From NCBI GenBank assembly GCA_033852175.1, contig JAWSUY010000042.1, forward strand, positions 72,524 to 136,523: a stretch of DNA of 64,000 nt. The letters are read 5' to 3'. Below are positions 35,791-46,000 of this stretch, in pieces. The notes beneath the pieces are model-generated. The model was not told where the DNA came from and did no database searches. It saw nothing but the letters and a program-made list of their open reading frames with translations. Position 1 is the first letter of the stretch. The number at the start of each line of letters is the position of its first letter. The stretch is from Agarilytica sp033852175. GTDB taxonomy: Bacteria > Pseudomonadota > Gammaproteobacteria > Pseudomonadales > Cellvibrionaceae. Both the position numbers and the translations under genes were made by a program.

Positions 35791-37275
35791 TTAAATGACA
35801 AACAAATCCATAAATTCATTCACAGACGTATTCTCTAACGCTGACTGATCCTTACACAGACTGAATATATCGTCACAGCGCTTAGAAGGAAATCGTGTAG
35901 CTAGGTTAGATTTGAACTTAGCCTCCAAAACCGGAATCCCCTCTTCACGACGACGTAAATGCCCTAAAGGATATTCGACCACTACATTATCGGTACTGCT
36001 TCCGTCTTTGAAGAATATTTGCACTGCACTGGCAATGGAGCGTTTCTCCGGATCATGGTAATCAGCACTGTAGCGAGGCTCTTCTAAAATTACCATTTTG
36101 TCACGCAACTCATCAATAAGCGGGTTTTCGACATGAAAATCATTTTCATAGTGCTCAGCAACAAGGTTTCCGAAGATCAAAGAAACAGCTGTCATGTACT
36201 GAATACAGTGGTCACGGTCTGCTGGGTTAGCCAACGCGCCAACTTTCGAAATTATCCGAATCGCGGATTCATGTGTGGTGATCACAATCTTTTCAATATC
36301 ATCCAAACGATCCTTTACATCAGAATGAAGCCGAACCGCAGCCTCGCAAGCTGTCTGAGAATGGAATTCAGCAGGGAATGAGATTTTAAAAAGTACGTTC
36401 TCCATCACGTAACTGCCGTATTCACGCTGAAATTTGAATTTACGATCTTCTTCGCTCTTAAGCGCTAGGTCATTGTTCGTTTGACTGAACAATACATCGT
36501 AAAAACCCCACTGCGGCGCGGACAAAACACTGGGAATACCCATTTCACCGCGCTTCGCCATATCCGCTAAGCGCACACCCCGCGAAGTTGCATCACCAGC
36601 TGCCCATGACTTACGTGAGCCCGCATTAGGGGCATGTCGATACATACGCAAAGAGGAACCATCGGCCCAGGCATGCGATACAGCTGAAAGTATCTGTTCT
36701 CGATCACACTCCACCATATCGGCAACTACAGCCGCTGTGGCAACACGAACCAGTAGAACATGGCACAAACCGACGCGGTTAAAGCTGTTTTCTAAAGCTA
36801 AAACACCCTGAATTTCATGCGCCTTCACCATGGCAACTAACACCTGCTTCATGGTGAGCGGTGCTTTTCCTTTAGAAATATTCACTTGTGACAAATAATC
36901 TGCAGTCGCCAAAATGCCGCCGAGATTGTCTGATGGATGTCCCCACTCTGCAGCAAGCCAAGTATCGTTATAGTCCAACCAGCGAATAATACAGCCGATA
37001 TCCCAAGCGGCTTTCACTGGGTCCATTTGTAATTGTGTACCCGGTACACGCGCACCATGGGGTACAACAGTACCTTCAGCCAAAGGCCCTAAGTGCTTGG
37101 TACATTCAGGAAAGCGTAACGCGAGTAAGCCGCACCCCAAAGTGTCCATTAAACAATTACGAGCGGTATCTATGGCATATTCAGAAGTAACCTCGTAATT
37201 GATAACGTAATCGACGATATCTTGAATTTCCTTATCGTAATCAGGTCGTTCGTTTACATCAAAATTTACAGACAT
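35791..37275 (-). CDS. prpD: 2-methylcitrate dehydratase (MmgE/PrpD family)
   Basis: Third enzyme of the methylcitrate operon, converting 2-methylcitrate to 2-methyl-cis-aconitate; 494 residues, the expected size. Family blocks: ARNCLMDTLGCGLLALRFPE, DIGCIIRWLDYNDTWLAAEW with the active-site Asp region, and HAWADGSSLRMYRHAPN. The C-terminal half contains KISFPAEFHSQTACEAAVRL. No acnD or prpF gene follows, so this organism uses the PrpD route with a general aconitase. Confidence 0.92.
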   Translation of the reverse strand: MSVNFDVNERPDYDKEIQDIVDYVINYEVTSEYAIDTARNCLMDTLGCGLLALRFPECTKHLGPLAEGTVVPHGARVPGTQLQMDPVKAAWDIGCIIRWLDYNDTWLAAEWGHPSDNLGGILATADYLSQVNISKGKAPLTMKQVLVAMVKAHEIQGVLALENSFNRVGLCHVLLVRVATAAVVADMVECDREQILSAVSHAWADGSSLRMYRHAPNAGSRKSWAAGDATSRGVRLADMAKRGEMGIPSVLSAPQWGFYDVLFSQTNNDLALKSEEDRKFKFQREYGSYVMENVLFKISFPAEFHSQTACEAAVRLHSDVKDRLDDIEKIVITTHESAIRIISKVGALANPADRDHCIQYMTAVSLIFGNLVAEHYENDFHVENPLIDELRDKMVILEEPRYSADYHDPEKRSIASAVQIFFKDGSSTDNVVVEYPLGHLRRREEGIPVLEAKFKSNLATRFPSKRCDDIFSLCKDQSALENTSVNEFMDLFVI

Positions 37276-37335
37276 TTTTTACCTAACATTAAACTTGTAG
37301 AATTTGGTTTTCAATATGACTCGGCTAGTTTTAAA

Positions 37336-38460
37336 TTAGCGATTGGCTATCGAAATCACCGGTCTTGACTCTGGGCCAACATATTCTGCCGAGGGCCGAA
37401 TGATTCTATTATTCGCTCGCTGCTCCGCAATATGGGCCGACCAACCCGACACTCGAGACATAACAAAAATCGGCGTGAACAATTTCGTTGGAACACCCAT
37501 AAAGTGGTAGGTCGATGCATGGAAAAAATCTGCATTACAAAAGAGTTCCTTTTCTCTCCACATCACCTCTTCACAACGCTCAGATACGACAAATAACGTT
37601 TCGTCCTTCACTTGTTCAGATAATTTTCTAGACCAATCTTTTATCACAATATTTCTTGGGTCGGACGTTCTATAGACAGCATGGCCAAAACCCATAACTG
37701 TTTCTTTACGATCTAGCATTCCAATAATATTGGCCTCCGCTTCTGCCGGGGACTTCCAGTTTCCGATCATATCCATTGCCGCTTCATTTGCGCCACCATG
37801 TAAGGGACCCCGAAGCGTACCTATTGCACCAGAGATACAACTGTGAAAGTCAGAAAGCGTCGAAGCACAAACTCGCCCCGCGAATGTTGACGCATTAAAC
37901 TCATGTTCGGCATATAATATTAGAGATACATGCATCACTTTTTCATGTAATTCGTTGGCAGGTTTTCCTGTTAGCATTTCAAGAAAGTGTCCACCGATGG
38001 AATCGGCATTTGTAACCGTATTAACCCTTACACTGTCATGGCTATAACGGTACCAATAACAACAAATAGCCGGTAATGCTGCCAAAAGACGTTCAGTTTT
38101 GGTTTCCTGTTCAGAAAAATCCATTTCTGGCTCTAGATTTCCAAGCATCGACACGCCCGTTCGCATTACGTCCATTGGGTGAGCTGAAGCGGGTATTCTC
38201 TCAAGTACTTCGCATAAGGTTTGAGGTAATCCTCTTAAGGATTTTAATTTATTTTTGTATTCCATCAATTGAGAAATGGTTGGCAGTTCACCTTTCTGCA
38301 GTAAATAAGCAACTTCTTCAAACTCGCAAGCTTCTGCTAGATCTTTTACATCGTATCCACGATAGGTTAAGCCTGAACCTCTTTTTCCAACCGTACACAG
38401 CGATGTTGTACCCGCTACTTGGCCGTGTAAAGCTGCAGGTTTGTCTGATTTTGTAACCAT
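37336..38460 (-). CDS. prpC: 2-methylcitrate synthase
   Basis: Citrate-synthase-fold enzyme joining propionyl-CoA and oxaloacetate; 374 residues, matching the short, non-allosteric type used by PrpC. Motifs: LTYRGYDVKDLAE, the catalytic-His region GPLHGGANEAAMDM and MGFGHAVYRTSDPR, and the Asp-bearing NADFFHASTYHFMGVP. Its place between prpB and prpD decides methylcitrate over ordinary citrate synthase. There are 68 bases between this gene and prpB. Confidence 0.92.
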   Translation of the reverse strand: MVTKSDKPAALHGQVAGTTSLCTVGKRGSGLTYRGYDVKDLAEACEFEEVAYLLQKGELPTISQLMEYKNKLKSLRGLPQTLCEVLERIPASAHPMDVMRTGVSMLGNLEPEMDFSEQETKTERLLAALPAICCYWYRYSHDSVRVNTVTNADSIGGHFLEMLTGKPANELHEKVMHVSLILYAEHEFNASTFAGRVCASTLSDFHSCISGAIGTLRGPLHGGANEAAMDMIGNWKSPAEAEANIIGMLDRKETVMGFGHAVYRTSDPRNIVIKDWSRKLSEQVKDETLFVVSERCEEVMWREKELFCNADFFHASTYHFMGVPTKLFTPIFVMSRVSGWSAHIAEQRANNRIIRPSAEYVGPESRPVISIANR

Positions 38461-38528
38461 AACAACCGCCTCAATTTTTATATTTTTAATTAGTCTGTTC
38501 TATTCTTATAGATTTCATTCAATATGCA

Positions 38529-39413
38529 TTATAAGTTTTTACCTTCCGCAAAAAGAGAGTCTAGCTTATCCTCATAATCGTTATAATTGAGATAAGCATA
38601 AAGTTCTTTACGTGTTTGCATAGAGTCGATGACAGAATTTTGATCGCCGTCCTCTAATAAAACTTGATACACATTTTCGGCCGCTTTATTCATGGCTCTA
38701 GTTGCGGTAAACGGATAAAGCACCATATCCACTCCTGCACCTGCGAGATCTGTTTTAGAAAAAATAGGTGACTGGCCAAATTCGGTCATATTGGCAAGTA
38801 ACGGAACGTTGGATCGATCTTTAAAAACTTCATATTGATTTAACGAATTCATCGCTTCAGCAAAAATCCCGTCCGCTCCAGCTTCGATGTAGGATTCTAC
38901 TCGTTTTAACGCTCCCTCTAACCCTTCAGTAGCATAAGAATCTGTTCGAGCCATGATGAAAAAATCTTCATCTGTCCGAGCATCAACAGCGGCTTTAATT
39001 CGATCTACCATTTCTTCAGTACTAACTATTTCTTTGTTAGGTCGGTGACCGCAACGTTTTTGCGCCACTTGATCTTCAATATGGACGGCGGCAACGCCAG
39101 CCCTTTCCATTTCTCGAATTGTACGAGCTATATTAAAAGCCCCGCCCCACCCCGTATCAATATCCACCAGCAAGGGAGTTCCTACTGCCGATGTAATTCT
39201 ACGCGCATCTTCAATAACATCCGTCAAACTGGTCATTCCTAAATCAGGAATACCGTAGGACATGTTGGCGCAGGCACCACCGGAAATGTAAATAGCTCTA
39301 TGTCCCAGCTGTTCTGCCATCATTGCTGTATAGGCGTTTATAGTACCGACGATTTGGAGAGGTTTAGATTCAACTAAGGCGAGTCTAAATTTGGCGCCTG
39401 GAGATAAAGTCAT
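38529..39413 (-). CDS. prpB: 2-methylisocitrate lyase
   Basis: Isocitrate-lyase-superfamily enzyme releasing pyruvate and succinate; 294 residues. Evidence: YISGGACANMSYGIPDLG, the metal-site DIDTGWGG, the active-site loop QKRCGHRPNK with the catalytic Cys, and FIMARTDSYATEG. The ATG overlaps the stop of the GntR regulator gene (ATGA), so regulator and enzyme are translated together. Confidence 0.93.
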   Translation of the reverse strand: MTLSPGAKFRLALVESKPLQIVGTINAYTAMMAEQLGHRAIYISGGACANMSYGIPDLGMTSLTDVIEDARRITSAVGTPLLVDIDTGWGGAFNIARTIREMERAGVAAVHIEDQVAQKRCGHRPNKEIVSTEEMVDRIKAAVDARTDEDFFIMARTDSYATEGLEGALKRVESYIEAGADGIFAEAMNSLNQYEVFKDRSNVPLLANMTEFGQSPIFSKTDLAGAGVDMVLYPFTATRAMNKAAENVYQVLLEDGDQNSVIDSMQTRKELYAYLNYNDYEDKLDSLFAEGKNL

Positions 39414-40072
39414 GATCGTAACTCTCTTATATTGCTGGCAATGTCGTCACGAGCGCGAGCGATATGACGACGCATCATCATTTCAGCTAACTGCTCGTCT
39501 CGCTGCTGGATTGCAAATAACAACTGCTCATGCTCAATTAAGGCAAGACTGGCTCGGTGTTCAAAGCGTGCAGAGCGGTAGCGAAACATACGCACCAAGT
39601 GGTATAGGTCTTCACATAACTGTCTAATCAGAAAACGGTTTTTGCTGCCTTGAATAATTTTGTAATGAAAGTCGAAATCACCGTCCGACTGCATGTAGGC
39701 ACCGGTATTGGACTGGTGCTCTCTGTGAACGTGCATAAGAAGGGACAGATCTTCTATTTCATCATCTGTCATATTTATTGCTGCTAGTGCTGCCGCCTTT
39801 CCCTCAAGAGCTTCGCGAACATGGTATATCTCGACTACCTGCTCTTGGGTTAACGTTATGACACGAACGCCTTCATGAGCTACATGTTTGACTAGCCCCA
39901 TCACTTCCAGGCATCTAATCGCCTCTCGAATTGGGCCGCGACTGGTCTGAAATTGCTCAGCAAGTTTAGGTTCACTCAACTTAGTTCCTGGAATGATTTC
40001 ACCCCTAACAATACCTTCACGCAAAGTTTTTGTGATTTTTGTCGTTAGCGTCTGATCTTTCTTTTCGCTCAT
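39410..40072 (-). CDS. GntR-family (FCD) regulator of the methylcitrate operon
   Basis: Transcription factor of 220 residues. The N-terminal winged helix covers ITKTLREGIVRGEIIPGTKL and FQTSRGPIREAIRCLEVMGL (recognition helix). The C-terminal part is an all-helical FCD effector domain (YHVREALEGKAAALAA and later His residues). Being first in the operon, it probably controls itself and prpBCD, most simply as a repressor relieved by a methylcitrate-pathway intermediate. Its own start region carries ATTGTC-type palindromes and a promoter. No Shine-Dalgarno sequence precedes the ATG, because the palindrome occupies that place. Confidence 0.88.
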   Translation of the reverse strand: MSEKKDQTLTTKITKTLREGIVRGEIIPGTKLSEPKLAEQFQTSRGPIREAIRCLEVMGLVKHVAHEGVRVITLTQEQVVEIYHVREALEGKAAALAAINMTDDEIEDLSLLMHVHREHQSNTGAYMQSDGDFDFHYKIIQGSKNRFLIRQLCEDLYHLVRMFRYRSARFEHRASLALIEHEQLLFAIQQRDEQLAEMMMRRHIARARDDIASNIRELRS

Positions 40073-40084
40073 ATTGTCGACAAT
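40073..40084 (-). promoter_or_regulatory. Operator palindrome abutting the GntR start codon
   Basis: ATTGTCGACAAT is a perfect 12-bp palindrome directly upstream of the regulator's ATG. A GntR/FCD dimer would fit such a site. From memory, a very similar motif has been reported for GntR-type propionate regulators; not checked here. Confidence 0.7.
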
Positions 40085-40113
40085 CTTATGTTGGGATGGC
40101 TATTTACGAGCCA

Positions 40114-40142
40114 ATTATTGTCTTAGCGTACAATATTGTCAA
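40114..40142 (-). promoter_or_regulatory. Sigma70-like promoter with overlapping operator, prp operon
   Basis: On the minus strand TTGACA (40142-40137), a 17-base spacer and AATAAT (40119-40114) give a near-consensus promoter about 40 bases before the regulator's start. The palindrome ACAATATTGT (40130-40139) overlaps the -35 box, and CAATTATTG (40112-40120) overlaps the -10 box. A bound regulator would block polymerase. Confidence 0.65.
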
Positions 40143-40194
40143 CATATTTATACGGTTGTTGAATTGACATGAATATTGCATCACTTGTTGATAT

Positions 40195-40473
40195 GTGTTT
40201 TTCAGACTGAAGAAAGACACATTTTTACTGAGAAAAAGTTTTTTATTTCTGGCGCACGATGTCGAGAAACTCGACGAGGCTGTCAACAATATGTTCAATT
40301 ATTGTCATGGTTTATTCTCCAGTATCAGCCCGATAGGACTACAAACACGGGCAATTGCAGAAGTAAAAATGAAACTCTCCAATGAATTGGACGCGTCTAA
40401 CAGTCGTTGTATAAAAGCATTACGGAAGAATGGGTTGACAACAAATGAGATTATTGTGAAAAAAGAGGTTTAG
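40195..40473 (+). CDS. Possible small hypothetical protein, divergent from the prp operon
   Basis: Open frame of 92 codons from GTG 40195. The stretch from about residue 20 (AHDVEKLDEAVNNMF to SNELDASNSRCIKALRK) has a composition that looks coding and mostly helical. There is no good ribosome-binding site or ATG at the beginning, and no family is recognised. Further ATTGTC-type sequences (for example at 40301) lie inside it. It may be a decayed gene fragment or chance. Confidence 0.3.
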   Translation: MFFRLKKDTFLLRKSFLFLAHDVEKLDEAVNNMFNYCHGLFSSISPIGLQTRAIAEVKMKLSNELDASNSRCIKALRKNGLTTNEIIVKKEV

Positions 40474-40647
40474 AGAAAATTAATTTCAGACGAGATAAGA
40501 ACTATAACGAGAGTGAATTTAAAATATCAGATAGCCTGAACTTTATATGTGCATCGACTCATTACAAGGAACTATTATTCTGGGTGTAAAGACAGCGCTT
40601 TAAGTTGGTTTTCTGTAGCCCAGGATTATAGGCAATTGGGGTCTAAA

Positions 40648-41907
40648 TCAACCCGACTTTTTCAATGGCATCATAGCCGCACGCTCATTAAAGGCAAAAA
40701 TATACTCAATAATATTGCGATCCATACCATCCCGATAAGCATATGTTTTGTCCATACCGAATGATTCAAGTAACCGCAAAAGACTTACACCCGTAACGCT
40801 TTTTAACGAAGAAAATGATGCCGAAGTGGTTGATATTGAAACCCTGCTTCCATCAACGACTTCAAAACGGCTAGGCGTGCTCGGATGGTTACGCCCGGTA
40901 TACATATAAGAAAGTAAGAAGGTATCTGAGTGACTAATAGATGACAATGCTCTGTCCAACTGCTGGATTTGAGCCGGAGTGCAGTAATTAAATAGATCCC
41001 AGACCAAAATCACGTCAAACTTTTTAGTCATCTGGTAATCAAGCACCGACAAATTGAGAGTCTCGGTTTTCTGAGACCGGCATAGCTCTAACATTGAAAA
41101 TAAATCAACACGAAAATATGAGCCCGATCGTTTTACAATATCATCTTCCGGCCTGTTTGCAGGTGCTCCCAAGTCCAGAACCACAAAATCATCATCACTT
41201 TGCAACAAACTCATCACTTCAGCAATTGACGGGGATAAATGTTTTTTTGTTCCATATACCGCTGGAGGTTTAATCAGATCAGTTCGAGTTGTTTCAGATT
41301 TACTGATCAGATGTTTTGATTCTGCACTGGGTAAAAACCGTAAAACATGCTCAGTAATTCCCTTTAACATTCCAGCCTGCCCAAGCAAGGTGTCTTGCAA
41401 ATAATACCCAGGCATAGAACGAAGAAGTTGCATAGTACTGTAGTGAGGCATTAACCGAGGACGCACATCATCGTCCGACAACTCTAATAAATACTTATCT
41501 TTAACAGAAAACTTACGAGGGACATGAGGAATGTTTTTGTCTGCATAGCGCAGCATATAGACTAAAGTATTAGGCTTGCAGAACGGACGTAAGTAGTCGA
41601 AAAATTGTGTGACTTGACCTAAGTTAAGGTAATTGAGTAAGTCCCAAACAAGAATAACATCAAATTTATCATCCTCTTTGTAGCTAGCTAAATTTGAAAG
41701 TACATCAAATTCGCTAATATCACTTTTAGACAATAAATGCTCACGTAAACTCTCTGCAAAATTCTCAACTTGAATCTTGCAACTTAATTTTGAGAACAGC
41801 TGAAAGCAGCCCCCACTCATGGGACCAAGTTCAAGAACCCGATTCCGATCTGAGTTCTTGATTTCATTGTATATCGCAGTAAATGCGGGAGACCGATGTA
41901 ACGCCAT
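40648..41907 (-). CDS. Internally duplicated methyltransferase-like protein
   Basis: Protein of 419 residues made of two related halves, each with a Rossmann-type methyltransferase pattern. Half one has VLELGPMSGGCFQLF (24-38) and KFDVILVWDLLNYLNLGQV (from about 82). Half two has FVVLDLGAPANRPED (about 233-247) and KFDVILVWDLFNYCTPAQI (from about 296). The identical KFDVILVWDL in both shows an internal duplication. Both halves go on to a similar RYADKNIPHVPRKF or MYTGRNHPSTPSRF stretch. Glycine motif I is complete only in the first half, so SAM binding may differ. It follows the bactofilin gene by 67 bases on the same strand. Confidence 0.7.
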   Translation of the reverse strand: MALHRSPAFTAIYNEIKNSDRNRVLELGPMSGGCFQLFSKLSCKIQVENFAESLREHLLSKSDISEFDVLSNLASYKEDDKFDVILVWDLLNYLNLGQVTQFFDYLRPFCKPNTLVYMLRYADKNIPHVPRKFSVKDKYLLELSDDDVRPRLMPHYSTMQLLRSMPGYYLQDTLLGQAGMLKGITEHVLRFLPSAESKHLISKSETTRTDLIKPPAVYGTKKHLSPSIAEVMSLLQSDDDFVVLDLGAPANRPEDDIVKRSGSYFRVDLFSMLELCRSQKTETLNLSVLDYQMTKKFDVILVWDLFNYCTPAQIQQLDRALSSISHSDTFLLSYMYTGRNHPSTPSRFEVVDGSRVSISTTSASFSSLKSVTGVSLLRLLESFGMDKTYAYRDGMDRNIIEYIFAFNERAAMMPLKKSG

Positions 41908-41974
41908 AATAATTCAGGTTAGAGATTCACCAGCGTTTATAGTATCACCAACAACCATACACTTTGAACACATT

Positions 41975-42580
41975 TTACACACCTTCTTCCGGTTTTTTAA
42001 AATGCTTTTCTTTTGATAAGCCGGTTCCCTTAAGTTGACTAGACATAGCCTTTACGTCGTTAATTTTATCGTCACTGAAATCCATATCCATATCGATCGA
42101 ACCTCTGAACTTAGCCCCATCCTCCAAGATAACTCGCTCGGCTTTGATGTTGCCCTGAACATGACTTGAGGCTCTTATAGCAACACACTCTTCACCTAGA
42201 AGATCACCATCCACTCGACCTTCTACTGTAATTGTTTTAGCTGAAACATTTGCTCTAAGAACGCCCTGTTCGCCTACAGTCAGATGATGACCTTTTAGAT
42301 CGATAGTACCTTCTACCTGCCCCTGCACTAGCAAATCTTCCTCACCCACTAATTCGCCTTTAAATCGAATCTTTGGCCCAATAACCGCAGTGGGTACTTT
42401 TGTTTCCACTTTCTGCCGCATAGGTGCTGAGTTATCGACAGAATATACATTTGGCTCTTCCTGCTTTGCTTCAGAGCGATGATTTAGCATACGAGACTCT
42501 CCAGGGGTTGGGCGCGTTACTTCTTGACCTTGACGGACATCATCTGAAAAATTAAATAGCTTTGGGAATGTTATGTCCAT
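41975..42580 (-). CDS. Bactofilin (polymer-forming cytoskeletal protein)
   Basis: Bactofilin of 201 residues. The core beta-helix spans about residues 65-170, with repeats such as GPKIRFKGELVGEEDLLVQG, GTIDLKGHHLTVGEQGVLRA, AKTITVEGRVDGDLLGEECV and GNIKAERVILEDGAKFRGSI. Such proteins self-assemble into filaments at the membrane and organise shape, stalks or polar proteins. The N-terminal 60 residues and the C-terminal tail are disordered and variable, as usual. It is transcribed ahead of the duplicated methyltransferase-like gene. Confidence 0.88.
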   Translation of the reverse strand: MDITFPKLFNFSDDVRQGQEVTRPTPGESRMLNHRSEAKQEEPNVYSVDNSAPMRQKVETKVPTAVIGPKIRFKGELVGEEDLLVQGQVEGTIDLKGHHLTVGEQGVLRANVSAKTITVEGRVDGDLLGEECVAIRASSHVQGNIKAERVILEDGAKFRGSIDMDMDFSDDKINDVKAMSSQLKGTGLSKEKHFKKPEEGV

Positions 42581-43067
42581 TAATTACAACCTAGCTTTTT
42601 GGGCAAATAACGCGCATAAAAACATCAAAAATTTAATGAGCCTCACTCTTTTATCGATAGGCTCACATATAAATCTACACTATTTTTAGCAAGCCAAACG
42701 TTTATTTTGAGTCAAATTTATAAACAATCTAAGCCCTTATTTTTAATTCATAAAAGAATGATGGCATAGCGTTTTTAAGTTAAAAAATTGATTAGACAGA
42801 CCTAACGACATCCATTTCCCGACCAGTAAGTTAGCTGCTAACCCGTCATTCGATCGATTTTGCGACAGACTTCACAAAAACAACTATGCAATTAGCCGCC
42901 CACACCAACAACAACAAGTTGGCAAGATAATTGGCATCTTGCTCATAGACGGGGAAATTAAAACGCAACAAAGCAGCTTTCCACGAACAGCCTCATCAAA
43001 CGTATTCCACCCACATAATTTATACAAAAAAAAGCCCAGCTTAAGCTGGGCTTTTTTTACAAGGAGT
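42581..43067. other. Intergenic region after the large lipoprotein gene
   Basis: About 490 bases containing the bactofilin promoter region and, near its right end, the terminator of the lipoprotein gene. Nothing else supports a gene. Confidence 0.5.
43026..43058 (-). terminator. Strong bidirectional intrinsic terminator
   Basis: GCCCAGCTTAAGCTGGGC (43034-43051) is a perfect palindrome flanked by eight A on one side and seven T on the other. It lies ten bases after the stop codon of the large lipoprotein gene. Confidence 0.9.
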
Positions 43068-46000
43068 TTAAAACTCCCCACACTCTAAATTTATATTCGT
43101 CTCAAATTTGAATGTTGATTTAACAGTATGCCGCTCGGCATAGAACAAATCAAACGTGTATCGATTACCAGGCTCAATTCCTAAAGACTCTGCAAGATCA
43201 GGCAGATAAATAGACCTAAAAATTAAACCGTGAACGCCACCAATATCAATTGCAAGCTTACCGTTAATAAATACCCAAAGGTCATCATCCCCACCAAACA
43301 AAAAGTGTTCATGACCTTCATAATCAAAAACCAAATGAGACTCTAGCGTAAAGTGATAATTATGGCTTCGCCCTTGATTTCCCCAACCCATGTCATCAAT
43401 AGGGAAGAAGTCAAAGTTGCGATACCTCCAAAGGCCACTTTCTGTCTTAACCATATCAAACTCCATCGGAATTCTAGAGTTCACCCCTTCAACATCTCGG
43501 TACCATTGATTAAACGCATCTACGCCATTTGTCGTTACAGTCGTTCCATCTGGATTTGCATAAACAGGTAAACCATCGCTTCCGAGATCCTGCTCAACTA
43601 TGCCCTCTTCATATGCAATTACGTACTCAAAGTCAGGATGCGTATCCTTAAAATCACGAATTACCGCAGGAAACTTACGAGTAGTTACATCGGAATAATC
43701 ACACTCAAACGTTTGCTCTTTTACAACGATGGTCACAGTATCGCTATCGGTAAATTCACCATCATCCACAGTCAATTGAACAACATAGGTACCGGCAACA
43801 TCAGGCGCAAAACTGGGAGACATTTTAGATGTGTCTTCTAGCTCAACATTTGTGTCATCAGGAAGACTTGTGAAGCTCCATTGATAGCTCAGCTCCATAC
43901 CTTCTGGGTCATAACTAGACGAACCATTTAGCACAACACTATCATCAACTTCATAGTCGGCATCTTCACCGGCATTGGCAACCGGCGCTAAGTTCTCAGA
44001 AGTAATAATAAGCGAATCTGGAACACTATCTTGGAAACCATCATTAACGATGAGTTGAACAACATAATCTCCAAAAGCTGACATTTGAAATGACGGAGTT
44101 GAAGACGTCTCACCAGTCAATGCAGCACTTCCACCATTAGGCTGACTAATAATACTCCAGTTGTAGGTCAATGCATCACCTTCAGCATCAGAGCTTAAAG
44201 AACCATCTAAATCTATTAGTTGGTCAAGCAGAGCACTGCGATCATCGCCTGCATTTGCAACAGGAGCAACATTAGAGCTGTCAATTGTCATCAGATCAGG
44301 ATCTGAATCAGTAAAACCATCGTTCACAACAAGCTGTATCGTGTACTGACCCAACAAATCAGGTTCGAAACTGGCGCTCACGCTACCCGAATTACCGATT
44401 TGAGAGGCGCTGCCTACTGGTGCATTCAAAACCGACCAAGTATAGGTCAGTAGATCGCCATCAATATCAGAGCTACCCGCTCCACTCAAAGATACCATCT
44501 CGCTAGGGAAGCCGGATTGATCTTCACCGGCATCTGCAATAGGAGCTATATTACCCACATCTAGAAGTACCTCATCAGCGCTACTATCTTCTTTGCCGTC
44601 GTTCACAACCAATGCGATCTTATATGTACCCAAGCTATTAACACGAACACTAGGACGAACATCTGTCGTCGACAATAGCTCGATTCCATCTTCATCTGAA
44701 GCCTCAACAATAGACCAGCGATAAGTTAAAGCGTCACCATCCGCATCAGTACTAGCAGAACCATCCAGTGTTATTTCGGAACCTACATGTACAGGTTGAT
44801 CATTTCCGGCATTAGCTACTGGAGCAACATTACCGACACTAACCTGAACTTGGTCTGCAACACTATCATCTTGACCATCATTCACAATCAGCTGTAATAC
44901 ATAATCTCCCTGAGCATTAATAATTGCACTTGGAGTAGCGCTTTCTATTGATGAAAGGCTTATACCATCAGGAGTAGACGCCGAAGCTATTGACCAAGCG
45001 TATGAAATTTCAGCGCCGTCAGGATCGAATGAGCTGCTTCCGTCAAGCAGGACTTCGTCTCCAACATTTGCAAGTTGATCTTCACCTGCATTTGCGACTG
45101 GTATTATATTTCCAGCAGAAATCTGAACAAAATCAGCTTCGCTATCCACCCAGCCATCATTAACAATTAACTGTATTTGATATTCACCCTGCTCTAACAC
45201 TTCAACTTCTAGCACCTCACCGTGCATATCTCCAAGCAATATACCGTCTGCAGGGCCATCGACGACTGACCAAGAGTAAGCGAGAACATCGAGATCCATA
45301 TCAATACTGGCGCTACCATCAAGTGAAACCGTCTCCCCGACAACAGCAACAACATTTTCACCAGCTTCTGCAACTGGAGCAGAGTTTCCAATAGTAATTT
45401 GTACGAAGTCAGGTTCGCTCTCAACCTCCCCATCAGAAACGACTAATTGAACAACGTAGTCGCCTCGACTCTCAGCTACAAGAATAGCAGTCACTGAATT
45501 AGCCAAAACTAGTGTCAAACCATCACTTGGGTCAGCTTCGCTAATACTCCACTGATAGCTTAATACGTCACCATCAGGGTCTATACTAGCATCGCCATTT
45601 AAACGAATTAAATGGGCTACAAATGTTTCAATATTGTCACCAGCATTCGCTATAGGCTGAGCGTTTATTGGTTCGGGCGGTAGCGTAGGCTCGGGGTCCG
45701 GCGTCGTGGTTGGTGTTGGCTCAATGGTCGGAACCGGAGTCGCTGTTGGTTCAATTGTTGGCGTTGGATCCGGAGTCATTGTTGGTTCAGCAGTTGGAAC
45801 CGGGGTAGAAGTTGGCGTTGGCGCAATCGTTGGAACTGGAGTAGAAGTTGGCGTTGGCGCAATCGTTGGAACTGGAGTAGAAGTTGGCTCTACAGTTGGC
45901 GTTGGCGCAATCGTTGGAACCGGGGTAGAAGTTGGCTCTACAGTTGGCGTTGGCGCAATCGTTGGAACTGGGGTAGAAGTTGGTTCTGCAGTTGGCGTTG

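Noticed and set aside
42884..43081. 65-codon minus-strand frame after the giant lipoprotein gene
   Set aside because: It runs through the terminator hairpin and has no start signal.
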